NCBI GenBank assembly: GCA_002309175.1 | Contig: DBWX01000009.1 | Coordinates: forward strand, 32,383-61,521 | Origin: Ruminococcaceae bacterium UBA1227 | GTDB lineage: Bacteria; Bacillota; Clostridia; Oscillospirales; Acutalibacteraceae | Length of the DNA stretch: 29,139 nt | Direction: 5' to 3' | Shown here: in pieces, positions 8,596 to 18,900 of the stretch | How the letters are laid out: every line of letters starts with the position of its first letter | Numbering within the stretch: the stretch's first letter is position 1 | Made by a program: the position numbers and the translations under genes | Notes under the pieces: generated by a model | Seen by the model: only the letters and a program-made list of their open reading frames with translations | Databases searched by the model: none | Told to the model about the DNA's origin: nothing

Positions 8596-9779
8596 CCGAA
8601 CTTGATAGACTTGTCACCGAACTTTTCTCTGATGGAGGCCATGGTATCTTCTATGGCCTCCTGTTTTTTTGTGTCGGTGTGACTCGACTCAGTGTCGAAC
8701 AAAGAAACCTGTTCGACCGTCTCCTCGTCCTTCGGGACGAGGTCATTCACACCGATTGTGATGAGCCGGATGGGCTTTGAAAAATCCCAGTTTTCACGGA
8801 TGAGTTCCATGGAAATATCCGTGATTTCCTTCTGGAGATAAGTCGGATGAGAGAGCTTTCTCTGACGCTGGATCTGCCTGAAGGAAGGGTCCCTCAAAGT
8901 GACCTGTATGACACTGCCTTTAAAGCCCTCAAAACGGAGCCTTGAGGCCACCCTGTCAGCCAGTACGGAGACACCTGATTTGATCTCCCCTTCACCGACC
9001 AGATCACGGCGAAAAGTCATGCCGTGGGACACTGATTTGGGTGCAACATAGTCATAAAAATCACGTACCTGCGACTCTTCCAGGCAGTGCACAACGGTGT
9101 AAAGGTCTTTACCTTGCTTCCCCAGAATACGGACCAGATAATCCTCCGAAAGCTGAGCCAGTTCACCCACTGTTTTGACCGCGTGAGCGGACAGAATTTC
9201 AGTGGTTTTTTTACCCACGAAAACGAGGTCTGAGACGGGCAGCGGATAGACAATTTTAGGGACATCTTCCCGGAAAATCACAGTGGTCGCATCCGGTTTT
9301 TTGTAGTCGGATCCGAGCTTCGCAAATGTCTTGCAGAATGACACTCCGACAGACACCGTAATGCCGAGTTCCGAACGAACTCGTGCCCTTATTTCATCCG
9401 CAATATCCCGAGGACTTTTACCCGGATGCAAGTGCATGCAGCCGGTAATATCCAGGAAGGATTCATCAATCGAAAACGGTTCCACAAGGTCCGTATACGA
9501 CAGATATATTTTATTTATCCGCTCATAAAAGCTATGGTACAAATCGAAGGTCGCGGGGACGCATACGAGGTTCGGGCACTTTCGCTTCGCCTGCCAGATA
9601 GGCTCGGCCGTCTGCACGCCCGCCTTCTTGGCCAGGTCATTCTTCGCGAGAATTATTCCGTGGCGGCTCTCCGGGTCTCCCGCGACCGCCATAGGCACTT
9701 TCCAGAGCTCCGGCCGAACCGTACACTCACACGATGCAAAGAAATTATTGCCGTCGCAGTGCAGAATTATCCTGTCCAT
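8562..9779 (-). CDS. dinB: DNA polymerase IV (Y-family translesion polymerase)
   Basis: Error-prone Y-family polymerase that copies past damaged bases. The 405-residue protein has the catalytic aspartate D9 in [13 protein letters not shown], the SIDESFLD motif (D105, E106), the palm/finger segment [16 protein letters not shown], a little-finger domain, and a C-terminal beta-clamp-binding peptide QVSLF (357-361). The ATG is preceded by a strong AAAGGAGG site. The promoter carries a LexA-like operator, suggesting SOS control. It follows the giant surface-protein gene on the same strand but is separated by a terminator, so it should be its own transcript. The final 34 bp overlap the end of rnhA, and its end also contains the rnhA terminator hairpin, which reads there as ordinary codons. 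Confidence 0.97.
   Translation of the reverse strand: MDRIILHCDGNNFFASCECTVRPELWKVPMAVAGDPESRHGIILAKNDLAKKAGVQTAEPIWQAKRKCPNLVCVPATFDLYHSFYERINKIYLSYTDLVEPFSIDESFLDITGCMHLHPGKSPRDIADEIRARVRSELGITVSVGVSFCKTFAKLGSDYKKPDATTVIFREDVPKIVYPLPVSDLVFVGKKTTEILSAHAVKTVGELAQLSEDYLVRILGKQGKDLYTVVHCLEESQVRDFYDYVAPKSVSHGMTFRRDLVGEGEIKSGVSVLADRVASRLRFEGFKGSVIQVTLRDPSFRQIQRQRKLSHPTYLQKEITDISMELIRENWDFSKPIRLITIGVNDLVPKDEETVEQVSLFDTESSHTDTKKQEAIEDTMASIREKFGDKSIKFGYSSDSELGIK
8634..8670 (+). terminator. Rho-independent terminator of rnhA, located inside dinB coding sequence
   Basis: GGAGGCCAT (8634-8642) and ATGGCCTCC (8653-8661) form a perfect 9-bp stem with a 10-nt loop, followed directly by TGTTTTTTT on the plus strand. 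It begins 39 nt after the rnhA stop. In the opposite direction there is no U-run, so it should act only on rnhA transcripts. Confidence 0.88.
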
Positions 9780-9813
9780 TCGTCCCCTCCTTTCTTACCG
9801 TTCATACAAATCA

Positions 9814-9842
9814 ATTATACCGCACATTTGTTCAAATAGCAA
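9814..9842 (-). promoter_or_regulatory. Predicted dinB promoter
   Basis: A perfect TATAAT (9819-9814 on the minus strand) lies 17 nt downstream of TTGCTA (9842-9837, 4 of 6 consensus). The dinB start codon follows about 34 nt after the -10 box. The spacer contains the LexA-like palindrome. Confidence 0.6.
9821..9834 (-). promoter_or_regulatory. LexA (SOS box)-like operator in the dinB promoter
   Basis: The minus strand reads TGAACAAATGTGCG, matching 12 of 14 positions of the Gram-positive LexA/DinR consensus CGAACRNRYGTTCG (mismatches at positions 1 and 12). It lies in the spacer between the -35 and -10 boxes, where bound repressor would block polymerase. The link to LexA is inference from the motif, its place and the known SOS control of dinB genes. 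Confidence 0.5.
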
Positions 9843-9872
9843 GCAAAGAACAACCCCGGGTTACCCCGGGGT
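9842..9872 (-). terminator. Terminator of the giant surface-protein gene
   Basis: On the minus strand ACCCCGGG (9872-9865), loop GTAA and CCCGGGGT (9860-9853) make a perfect 8-bp, very GC-rich stem capped by a GNRA-type tetraloop. It starts 10 nt after the stop codon and is followed by TGTTCTTTGCTT, only moderately T-rich. It separates the giant gene from dinB. Confidence 0.75.
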
Positions 9873-9881
9873 CGTTTCATT

Positions 9882-9998
9882 TTAGTACATCTCTTCCTCT
9901 TCTCTGCGTTTTCTGCCTGTCAGTACTGCTGCTCCGAATGAGCTGTACATAAGCATTATCGTGCTGAGAATCGGTGTAGGATCACTTGTGTCGACAAC
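9882..9998 (-). other. C-terminal attachment segment of the giant protein, no LPXTG
   Basis: The last 38 residues resemble a sorting signal in layout: a short polar stretch (VVDTSDPTP), a hydrophobic segment of about 18 residues (6177-6194) and a basic RKRR cluster. The position where many clostridial proteins have a PxTGD-type motif reads DTSDPTP, so the sortase motif is missing or unrecognised. The protein then ends in EEEEMY, an acidic tail that is atypical after the basic cluster. It may be a plain membrane anchor. Confidence 0.55.
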
Positions 9999-12900
9999 CT
10001 TCTCATCCTCTGTGTATGCGATTGAGAATACTGAGAATTTATCGTTTGTGAATGCTACGGTAGCCGTTACGCGTACGCCGTCGCCGTCAGGACTCTTCTC
10101 TGCCGGTGCTCTTCCGCCGTGGTCAGCGTATACATAGAATACACGGCCTTCTTTCTCGGCGTCGCCGAGAGGTACTACGAAGGTAATAGGCTCAGCAGTC
10201 TTGGTAATATCCTTGCTGGCAATCGTTGTGCCGTCTTCGGCTATCTGCGTCTTCGTAATGAGTATTTCGATGTGCTTGACAAGTGTGTTGCCGTCAGCCT
10301 TGATGGCTGCATCGTTGGCAGGATCACTTTCAATCTCTCTGATAATCATTACTATCTCGACAGAACCGCCTGCGTTGAATACATCCGCATCACTCTGGTC
10401 AATTGACTTGGAAAGGATTCTGATAATCTCGTCAATGTTGTCCGCGTACTTGTTGTCAGGATCAATGAGGTTTTCAACCTGGATGTCTACGTGGATGTAG
10501 CCGTCCTTGATCATAATCTCCTGAACCTCAGGTACAGTCAGTTCATCAGGATTCAGAATCTTCTGTGCCGTATAGAGCATTTCCTCATAGCCGCTGTACG
10601 GCTCGTCAGAGTCTTCGCTCTTCTGCTTGATCAGTTCGTCAATCTTCTCCTTGACGGAGTCAGATGCGTTGTTCCACTCATCCTGGCCGTCAACTACGCG
10701 CTGTGCGTTGTCTTCGTCAACAGGATTGTTGGCCTTGTCATAAGGATCAGTTGCATCGTTGTCAGATGCATGATCGTTTACAAAGTCTTCAGCGACCTTG
10801 TCGTCGAATGTGTCCTCAGTGCTGTCAACTATGTCGTTGATATCGTCAATGTTGTCAGCTTTGTCGATTGCATCGAGAGCATCATCACGTGCCTTCTCGA
10901 TCTCATCAATGAGGTCTTTCTCCTCATCTGTGAGTTCAGAATCAGGCTTGCCGTCCTTGATGTCCTCTATCGCCTTATCGGCTGCATCATTGATTTCGTC
11001 CTTGGCGTCATCCTTGGCCTTTTCAAGAGCCTCGGCGTCCTCCTTGGCCTGCTTGGCGGCATCAAGCATCTCCTGATAGTCATCATAAGGATCGTCAGAG
11101 TTTTCACTCTTCTTATTGATTAACTCATCAATCTTATCCTTGATATCCTGAGGATAACCATTGTACTCATCCTCACCGGAAATAATCTGGTCTGCGTTAT
11201 CCGCATCTGCCGGATCATTTACCTTATCATAAGGATTCGTATTGTCATTAGGTGATGCATGATCATTTACGAAGTCTTCAGCGATCTTATCTGTGAAGAT
11301 ATCCTTCGCGTCATTAACAATCTTATCTCTCTCATCATCAGTATCAACTGAAGGATTATCAAGAGCATTTATTGCATCGTCACGAGCATCGTTAATCTCA
11401 TCAATGAGATTTTTCTCTTCGTCAGTAAGATCCTTATCTTCCTTACCGTCCTTGATCTTCTCTATGGCCTCATCGGCTGCATCGTTGATTTCGTCCTTCT
11501 TGACATCGTCATCGAAGTCATCCTTGGTGTCATCAACAATGTCCTGAATGTCTTCAAGAATATCAGGATAATCTCCTGTGAGCTTGTCGATGTCGTCCTT
11601 AGCCTTATCGCGCTCTTCTTCAATTTCCTTAATGAGGTCTTTCTCCTCATCAGTGAGCTGATCATCAGGCTTGCCGTCCTTAACCTTATCAATGGCATCC
11701 TTAGCCGCATCATCAATTGCCTTCTTGGCATCTTCCTTGGCATCAGCAATTGCCTCGGCATCTTCCTTGGCCTGCTTAGCAGCATCAAGCATCTCCTGAT
11801 AGTCATCATAAGGATTGTCAGAGTCTTCGCTCTTCTTATTGATTAACTCATCAATCTTATCCTTGATATCCTGAGGATAACCATTGTACTCATCCTCACC
11901 GTCAATGATCTGCTGTGCGTTGTTCGCATCTGCCGGATCATTTACCTTATCATAAGGATTCGTATTGTCATTAGGCGATGCATGATCATTTACGAAGTCT
12001 TCAGCGATCTTATCTGTGAAGATATCCTTCGCGTCATCAACAATCTTGTCTCTCTCATCATCAGTATCAACTGAAGGATTATCAAGAGCATTTATTGCAT
12101 CGTCACGAGCATCGTTAATCTCATCAATGAGATCTTTCTCTTCGTCAGTAAGATCCTTATCTTCCTTACCGTCCTTGATCTTCTCTATGGCCTCATCGGC
12201 TGCATCGTTGATTTTGTCCTTCTTGACATCGTCATCGAAGTCATCCTTGGTGTCATCAACAATGTCCTGAATGTCATCAAGAATGTCAGGATAATCGCCT
12301 GTGAGCTTGTCGATGTCGTCCTTAGCCTTATCACGCTCTTCTTCAATTTCCTTAATGAGGTCTTTCTCCTCATCAGTGAGCTGATCATCAGGCTTGCCGT
12401 CCTTGATATCCTCTATTGCCTTTTCAGCCGCATCATCAATTGCATCCTTAGCATCTTGCTTAGCATCTGCTATATCGTCTTCAATTGCCTTTTCAGCCGC
12501 CTCAAGCATTTCAGGATATCCGCTGTAAGGAGTATCGGAATCTTCGCTCTTCTTATTGATAAGATCATTAATCTTATCTTTTACGGAATCAGTTGCATTG
12601 TTCCACTCATCCTCACCTGCGACTACGCGGGTTGCGTTGTCGGCATCAACAGGATCATTTGTCTTGTCGTAAGGATTTGCAGGGTTATTATCAGACGCAT
12701 GGTCGCGAACAAAGTCCTCAGCAACCTTGTCATCAAATACATCCTGTGCCTCGTCAACTCTGTCCTGAATGTCTTCAAGAATGTCAGGATAATCGCCTGT
12801 GAGGTTGTTGATATCTTCCTTAGCCTCATCGCGCTCTTTTTTGATGTCCTCAATGAGGTCTTTCTCCTCATCAGTGAGCTGGTTGTCAGGCTTGCCGTCC

Positions 12901-15900
12901 TTAACCTTATCAATGGCATCCTGAGCCGCAGCATCGATTGCATCCTTTGCATCCTGCTTAGCCTCGGTGACATCGTCAGAGATGGCATTCTTAGCATCCT
13001 GGAGCATCTCCGGATAACCGGTGTAAGGCTCGTCAGAGTCTTCACTCTTTTCCTTGATGAGGTCGTCAATCAGCTTCTGAACATCGGCATTGTATCCGTT
13101 ATACTCATCCTCACCGGAAATGATCTGATTTGCGTTGTCCGCGTCTGCAGGATCATTGTGTTTATCGTAAGGATTTGTATAGTCGTTCGGTGAAGCGTGA
13201 TCGTTAACGAAGTCCTCAGCCATCTTCTCATTGAAGATTTTCTGAGCGTCATCGACGATCTTATCTCTCTCATCATCAGTATCAACTGAAGGATTATCAA
13301 GAGCATTTATTGCATCGTCACGAGCATCGTTAATCTCATCAATGAGATCTTTCTCTTCGTCAGTAAGATCCTTGTCTTCCTTACCGTCCTTGATCTTCTC
13401 TATGGCCTCATCGGCAGCATCGTTGATTTCGTCCTTCTTGACATCGTCGTCGAAGTCATCCGTTGTGTCATCAACAATGTCCTGAATGTCATCAAGAATG
13501 TCAGGATAATCACCTGTGAGCTTGTCGATGTCGTCCTTAGCCTTATCGCGCTCTTCTTCAATTTCCTTAATGAGATCTTTCTCCTCATCAGTGAGCTGAT
13601 CATCAGGCTTGCCGTCCTTGATATCCTCTATCGCCTTAGCAGCCGCATCATCGATTGCGTCCTTGGCATCATTCTTGGCGTTTGTCACGTCATCAGAAAC
13701 AGCCTTCTTGGCGTCTGCGAGCATATCGTCATAAGACTCATAAAGTTCATCAGGAACCGGATCATTATCCTTGTTGATAAGGTCGTTGATCTTATCCTTG
13801 ATCTCATCACTGTAGCCGTTGTACTCAGTCTCGCCGGCGATAATCTGATTTGCATTATCCGTAGTTACGGGATTACCGTCCTTATCGTAAGGAGCTGCAG
13901 GATCATTGGCAGAAGCATGATCGCGAACAAAGTCTTCAGCTATCTTGTCGGTAAAGACATCCTTGGCATCATTGACTATGTCTTCAATCTTGCCAACCGT
14001 GTCAGCAGTATCAACTGCGGCAAGAGCCTCATCACGCTTATCAATGATATCCTGAATAAGATCCTTCTCTGCATCAGTGAGCTGTTCGTCAGGCTTGTTG
14101 TCCTTGACAGCCGCTATAGCTGCGGCAGCCGCGTCATTGATATCAGTCTTGGCCTCATTCTTTTCATTGTTAACAACCGCTTCAGCAGCTGTTACCATTG
14201 CAGGATAATTTGCATAAGGCACATCGCCTGCTTCATCAGCAACAGCAATATACATGTTGTCAATCAGGTCAACTACTGCCGGATTGTTTGCAACATAGTC
14301 TGCATACTCATCCTTACCGGAAAGGACGCGGTCAACGTTCTTGTCGTCAACCGGATCGGTTGCCGTGTCGTAAGTATCAGCATAGTTGTTGTCAGAAGCA
14401 TGCTCGTTTACGAAATCTTTCGCAACATCAGCATTGAACTGATTCTCAGCATTCGTAACGATAGGCGTTATCTCTGCAGGAGTGTCATTCTCCGTATTGT
14501 TGATAGCGGCAATTGCATTTGCAAGAGTAGTTTCAACATCAGCAATGAGCGCCTTATCGTCATCTGAAAGGTCCTTATCTTCCTTGTTGTCCCTGATATG
14601 CGCAATGGCATCGGCAGCCTCAAGGTTCAGTCTGGCAATCTCATCAGCCTTGAGTTCAGCAAGAAGCTCAGCTCTCTTTGTAGCGAGAATGTCAGTTTCA
14701 TTCTGACCCTTGTACTGATCAACATCGCCATTATAAACATCGAGGTTGCTGCCCTCCGCCGCAAGAAGAGCATCGATAGCATTAATTGCTGCAGCGAGTT
14801 CTTCCTCAGTCGGTTTTGAGGGATCAGCCCACTTGTTGTCAAGCTCGTCAACGAATGTCGGGATTGACTTAATTATAATGGTATATGTTACCGCGTTGCC
14901 GGCCTTGTCTGTCGCCGTGATGACATATGTCTCATCATAGTCGTTGGAGACAAATACCGTGCCGTCGGTAATGCTTACATGCTGAGCGTCAACCGGATTG
15001 CCTTTTCCGTCAACAGCAGTGATTGTGTCAATGGTGTTGACTTCATCTGCAGTACCGGTAAATACAGTATCAGTAACAACAATTGTGCGTGTTCCGCTTG
15101 TGTTTACTGTGCTGCCCGGAGTAACAGCCGTATCACCGGATGTCATGGTCGGATTAACAAGGTCGAATACATGTCCGTTGGATGAGATGACAGTCACGTT
15201 GCCTGCCTTATCGGCTATCTTAGCATAGATAACGACCTTCTTCTCGTTCTCCTTCGGGATTGTAAGATCCTGTGTATAGTCTGACCAGTCGGTTATTGCA
15301 TTTACTTCGTCCTTTGTCATCGCTGCATTGGCGATGTAGTACTGAACTGTCGCAACACCTGAGCCTGTGCCGTCAGCAGAAGTAATATTTACATTGAGGT
15401 CCTTATTGGTGTACCAGCCAAGGGAAATCACTTCAAGGAATGTGCTCCATGCATCTCTCTGCGTAGTAACAGTACCGGTCGGAACAGCCGTATCCTGCTT
15501 GAAGGATGCAGTTGTCTTTTCGGTTGTAACTGCGTCAGTGGCAATTTCCTTAAGGAAGTAAGTTACACCTGTGTCATAAGTACCATCAGCAACAGTAAAG
15601 TAAGGTGCCCACTCATCAGCCGTGGTTCTTCTGATCTCATATCCTGCCGGAGCAGTTACTCTTACACCGTCACCGTCAGTTTCAAGCTTGTACCAGCCGT
15701 TGCTGATTGTGCCTACAAGAGTAGCATCTGCACCCGGAGTATAGGCCTTGATCTCGAAACTAGCTGTCGGAGGATTGATTGTAAGCTCATAGTTGCCGTT
15801 TACTTCAACTCCGCTCTTGAGTCTGACATTTGCGGGTGAAGATGCGGAAGAAATCGAGTAGTTTCCTACTTCCGCAGATTCGGGATGAGCTCTTTCAAAC

Positions 15901-18900
15901 ATACCGTCGAACTCAACGGCATCATTGTTAATCGGAGCCTTACCATCAGCAAATGTGAAGTACTTATAGTCGCCGGTGTCTGTCTTCGCATTTGCCGGGA
16001 ACTCATAAGCAGTACTCTCGGTTGTGCCATAGTAGTAGCTCTGAGAATTCGGGGAAATAACGAGTTTAAACTTGTCGACCGTAAGCTGTGCTGCGTTGCT
16101 GGTCTCTGTCTGACCGGAAACGCTCGTTACAACAACTCTGTAGCGGTCACCGTTGTCAGCAATAACAGAAGGTGTTGCAATGTCGAGTTTGTTTGTCTTT
16201 GCTGAAGTGGTTACTTTTTCACCGTAATTGGTCCAGTTGTCTTCATCATCAGCATCAAGACCGCTTTCGCACTTCTGCCACTGATAGGACTTGATACCGG
16301 CTACGGAATCAGCAGATACAGTGAATGTAGCCTTCTCAGCACCGTAAGTTACGGTAACATCGGCAGGATCATTTACTGTAAGTGCAGAACTGTCGGATCT
16401 TCTTACATGAACCGTTGTGGCATTCTCGTTGCCGGCGTTATCACTTACAACAATTGTAATGTCATACTCACCGTTCGGAATGTCAGCATTCGGGATAGTA
16501 AAGTTACCCTGAGCGTCAATATCAGACGCATCAACATCAACAGTTGCATGAATATCGTCACTGTATGAGTAAGAGACGGAGTTATCAGCAATGCCGGATG
16601 TCGCATCTGTAACTTTTACTGCGATTGTTACATCGTCATCAACCGTCCACTCTGTCGCGCTGAATGCGGGATTCGGAGTGGCTGTAATCGCGGGCTTGGT
16701 TGCATCCTTATTGACAGTTGCGCTTACCGTGGATTCTGAATCAACACCTGCGGCGCTTACTGCCTTGAAGGTATAAACAAGATCCTTGCAGTCGTCAGAG
16801 ACTGTAATTGAAGCCTGCTTATTCTTGTCACTCGGGACTTCATCCCAGTTAGCGCCGCCGTCAGTTGACGCGTAGAATGTTGTCTTTCCGAGTGTGCCGG
16901 AATTATCAGTAACGGTTATTACTACGTCCTTCGTGGTCCAGTCGCCTGTGTAAGCAGCATCGTTTGAAACTGCCTCAAGTGAAAGAACCGGAACAGTCTT
17001 GTCAACGGTTGTTACCTCTATTTCCTTAAGCGCTACGGAGCCCGCTCCGTTGGTCGCGCGTACGGCATACTTGCCGTTTGCATTTACATTAATAGTATAA
17101 GGAAGGCTCTGTGAGGTTATATCGGTCCAGTCATACTCATTTGTTGCAGTATTGAATGTGCCGACCTCTACCTTCGTTATGCCTGACTCAGGGTCAGTTA
17201 CGCTGTTTACCTTGATTGTCTTAGCCTGCTCTATCTTTTCAGCATCAACGAGTGCCGCATCAATTGCAGGATCAGTCAGATCAAATACATGTCCCTGTGA
17301 GGAAATGAGATAGATATTACCGGCGTTATCAGTAACTCTTGCGTAAACAACGAACTTATCCTTATCGGCCTTTGCTATTTCAGGTGCATTACCCGTTGTC
17401 CAGCTTACATTCTTAAGCTGTTCAGCTGTAAGCGGAGTATCAGAACCGGACTTGTCGATGTAGTACTCAACAGCACCTACTCCTGAGCCGCCTTCGTTAT
17501 CCGAAGAATCGATAGTTGCAGTAACACTATCGTTCTTAAAGATACCGAATGTTATCTTCTCAAGTACATCAAGAAGTTTATTCCAGGTATTCTCGCCTAT
17601 TGTAATCTTGCCTGAAGGATCAACCGTATCCTGCTTGAACGCAGCGGTTGTCTTCATGACGGAAATAGCATGATAGTCTGCGCTTTCGGTGTTAACGTTT
17701 CTGAGATAGTAGTTGACACCGTCATTGTACTTGCCGTCAGGTACTGTCAGATAATCTGACCATGTTCCGTCGGCAGTATTTGTTGTGGAAATCTTGTATC
17801 CGGTCGGAGCGGTGATTCTTACACCGTCGCCGTCAGCTCCGCGGCGGAACCAATTATCATCATTGTGTTCGCCTTCAAGAGTGGCAACAGCACCGGAATC
17901 ATACTCATTAATTACGAAATGAGATGTCGTAGGCTCTACTCTCAGATAGTAGTTGCCGTTTACATTTACACCTGTGCTGTCATCAGCAAGTCTGAATTTA
18001 TTCGTTCCCGTATCCGAAGCGATAATGTAAGTGCCCGGCATAATGCCTTCCGCACGTACAAACCGGCCTTCAAACGATACAGGATCATTGTTTATCGGCT
18101 TGCTCTCAGGCAGGTTGTTGTAGAATTCCCAGTACTTGGTTTCGGATGCCGGGAATACAAAATCGTCACTTTCATCAGTACCATAAAGGTATTCCTGATT
18201 CTTAGGTGTTACGGTAAGCTGTCTCGGGTTTACGGTAAGTGTTGCAGCTTTGCTTACTTTCTCCGTGTCAGTTCCGCTTGAAACTGTAACCCTATATGCA
18301 TCTCCATTGTCAGCAACAACTGTAGGGCTTGCTACTTCAAGCGTGCTTGACTTCATGTCATCGGAATTTCTTATGGTTATTCTGTCCGTTCCATCTGTAA
18401 CGGGAACCCATGTGTCACTTCCACTTTCACGCTTCTCCCAAGTGTACGAATTAACACCTAAAACACTTTCGGCTTTTACAGTAAATACTGCAGGTGCATC
18501 AACATACTCTACGCCATTTCCATTATCAATGGCTATGGTATCACCATATGTGATAGTTACATCACTCGGGTTAGATACAACAAGAGCATCATCGTCAGCT
18601 CTCATGACGTGGATTGTCTTTGTTCCGACATTTCCGGCCTTATCGCTTGCAGTAATAGTGATAGTATAATCACCAATCGGAATATTGGCGTCCGGTATTA
18701 CGAAGCCACCGTTGTCAGCTATGCTTGTTTCAGGTACATTTACCGTAGCATGAGCATCATCGCTGTATGAGTAGCTTACAGAACCCTTATCGAGCTTGGA
18801 TACCGTATCAATTATCTCATCAATGGTGATTGTAATCTCAGATAAATCTGTCCACTCACCTTCAGTGAAGCTCGGAGTTGCATGAATCTCCGGAGGAACA

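Larger units (their letters stand above)
10540..14860 (-). repeat. Acidic helical repeat stalk: seven units in about 1440 residues
   Basis: Each unit has a helical part built on AIExIKDGKxDxxLTDEEKDLI and a linker marked by AEDFVNDHASPND, PYDK, GEDEYNGY and KSEDSD. The FVxxHAS marker occurs seven times (near 14405, 13924, 13205, 12706, 11989, 11266 and 10782). The LTDEEKDLI element occurs ten times, because three units carry two copies. Marker spacing is therefore about 480-500 nt for single and about 717-723 nt for double units. Composition is dominated by D, E, K, A, I and N. The first unit (14860-14200) is the most diverged. The region should be long, helical and strongly negative; FIVAR-like domains are a possible distant relation but I cannot assign a family. 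Confidence 0.85.

Noticed and set aside
8634..8670. Hairpin considered as a bidirectional terminator for dinB as well
   Set aside because: It lies before the dinB stop codon and has no T-run in the minus direction, so it cannot terminate a full dinB message.
10491..11123. A 210-codon plus-strand reading frame for a hydrophobic protein opposite the giant gene, and similar ones at 12456-13193 and 13917-14567
   Set aside because: These are mirror frames of the acidic helical repeats: GAT/GAC/AAG/GAA-rich codons read on the other strand as hydrophobic codons. They have no start signal, repeat with the same period as the real gene, and match no family I know.
10540..14860. Possible CRISPR array because of regular DNA repeats
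   Set aside because: The repeats are hundreds of bp long, lie in one open frame, have no short-repeat/unique-spacer pattern, and no cas gene is nearby.
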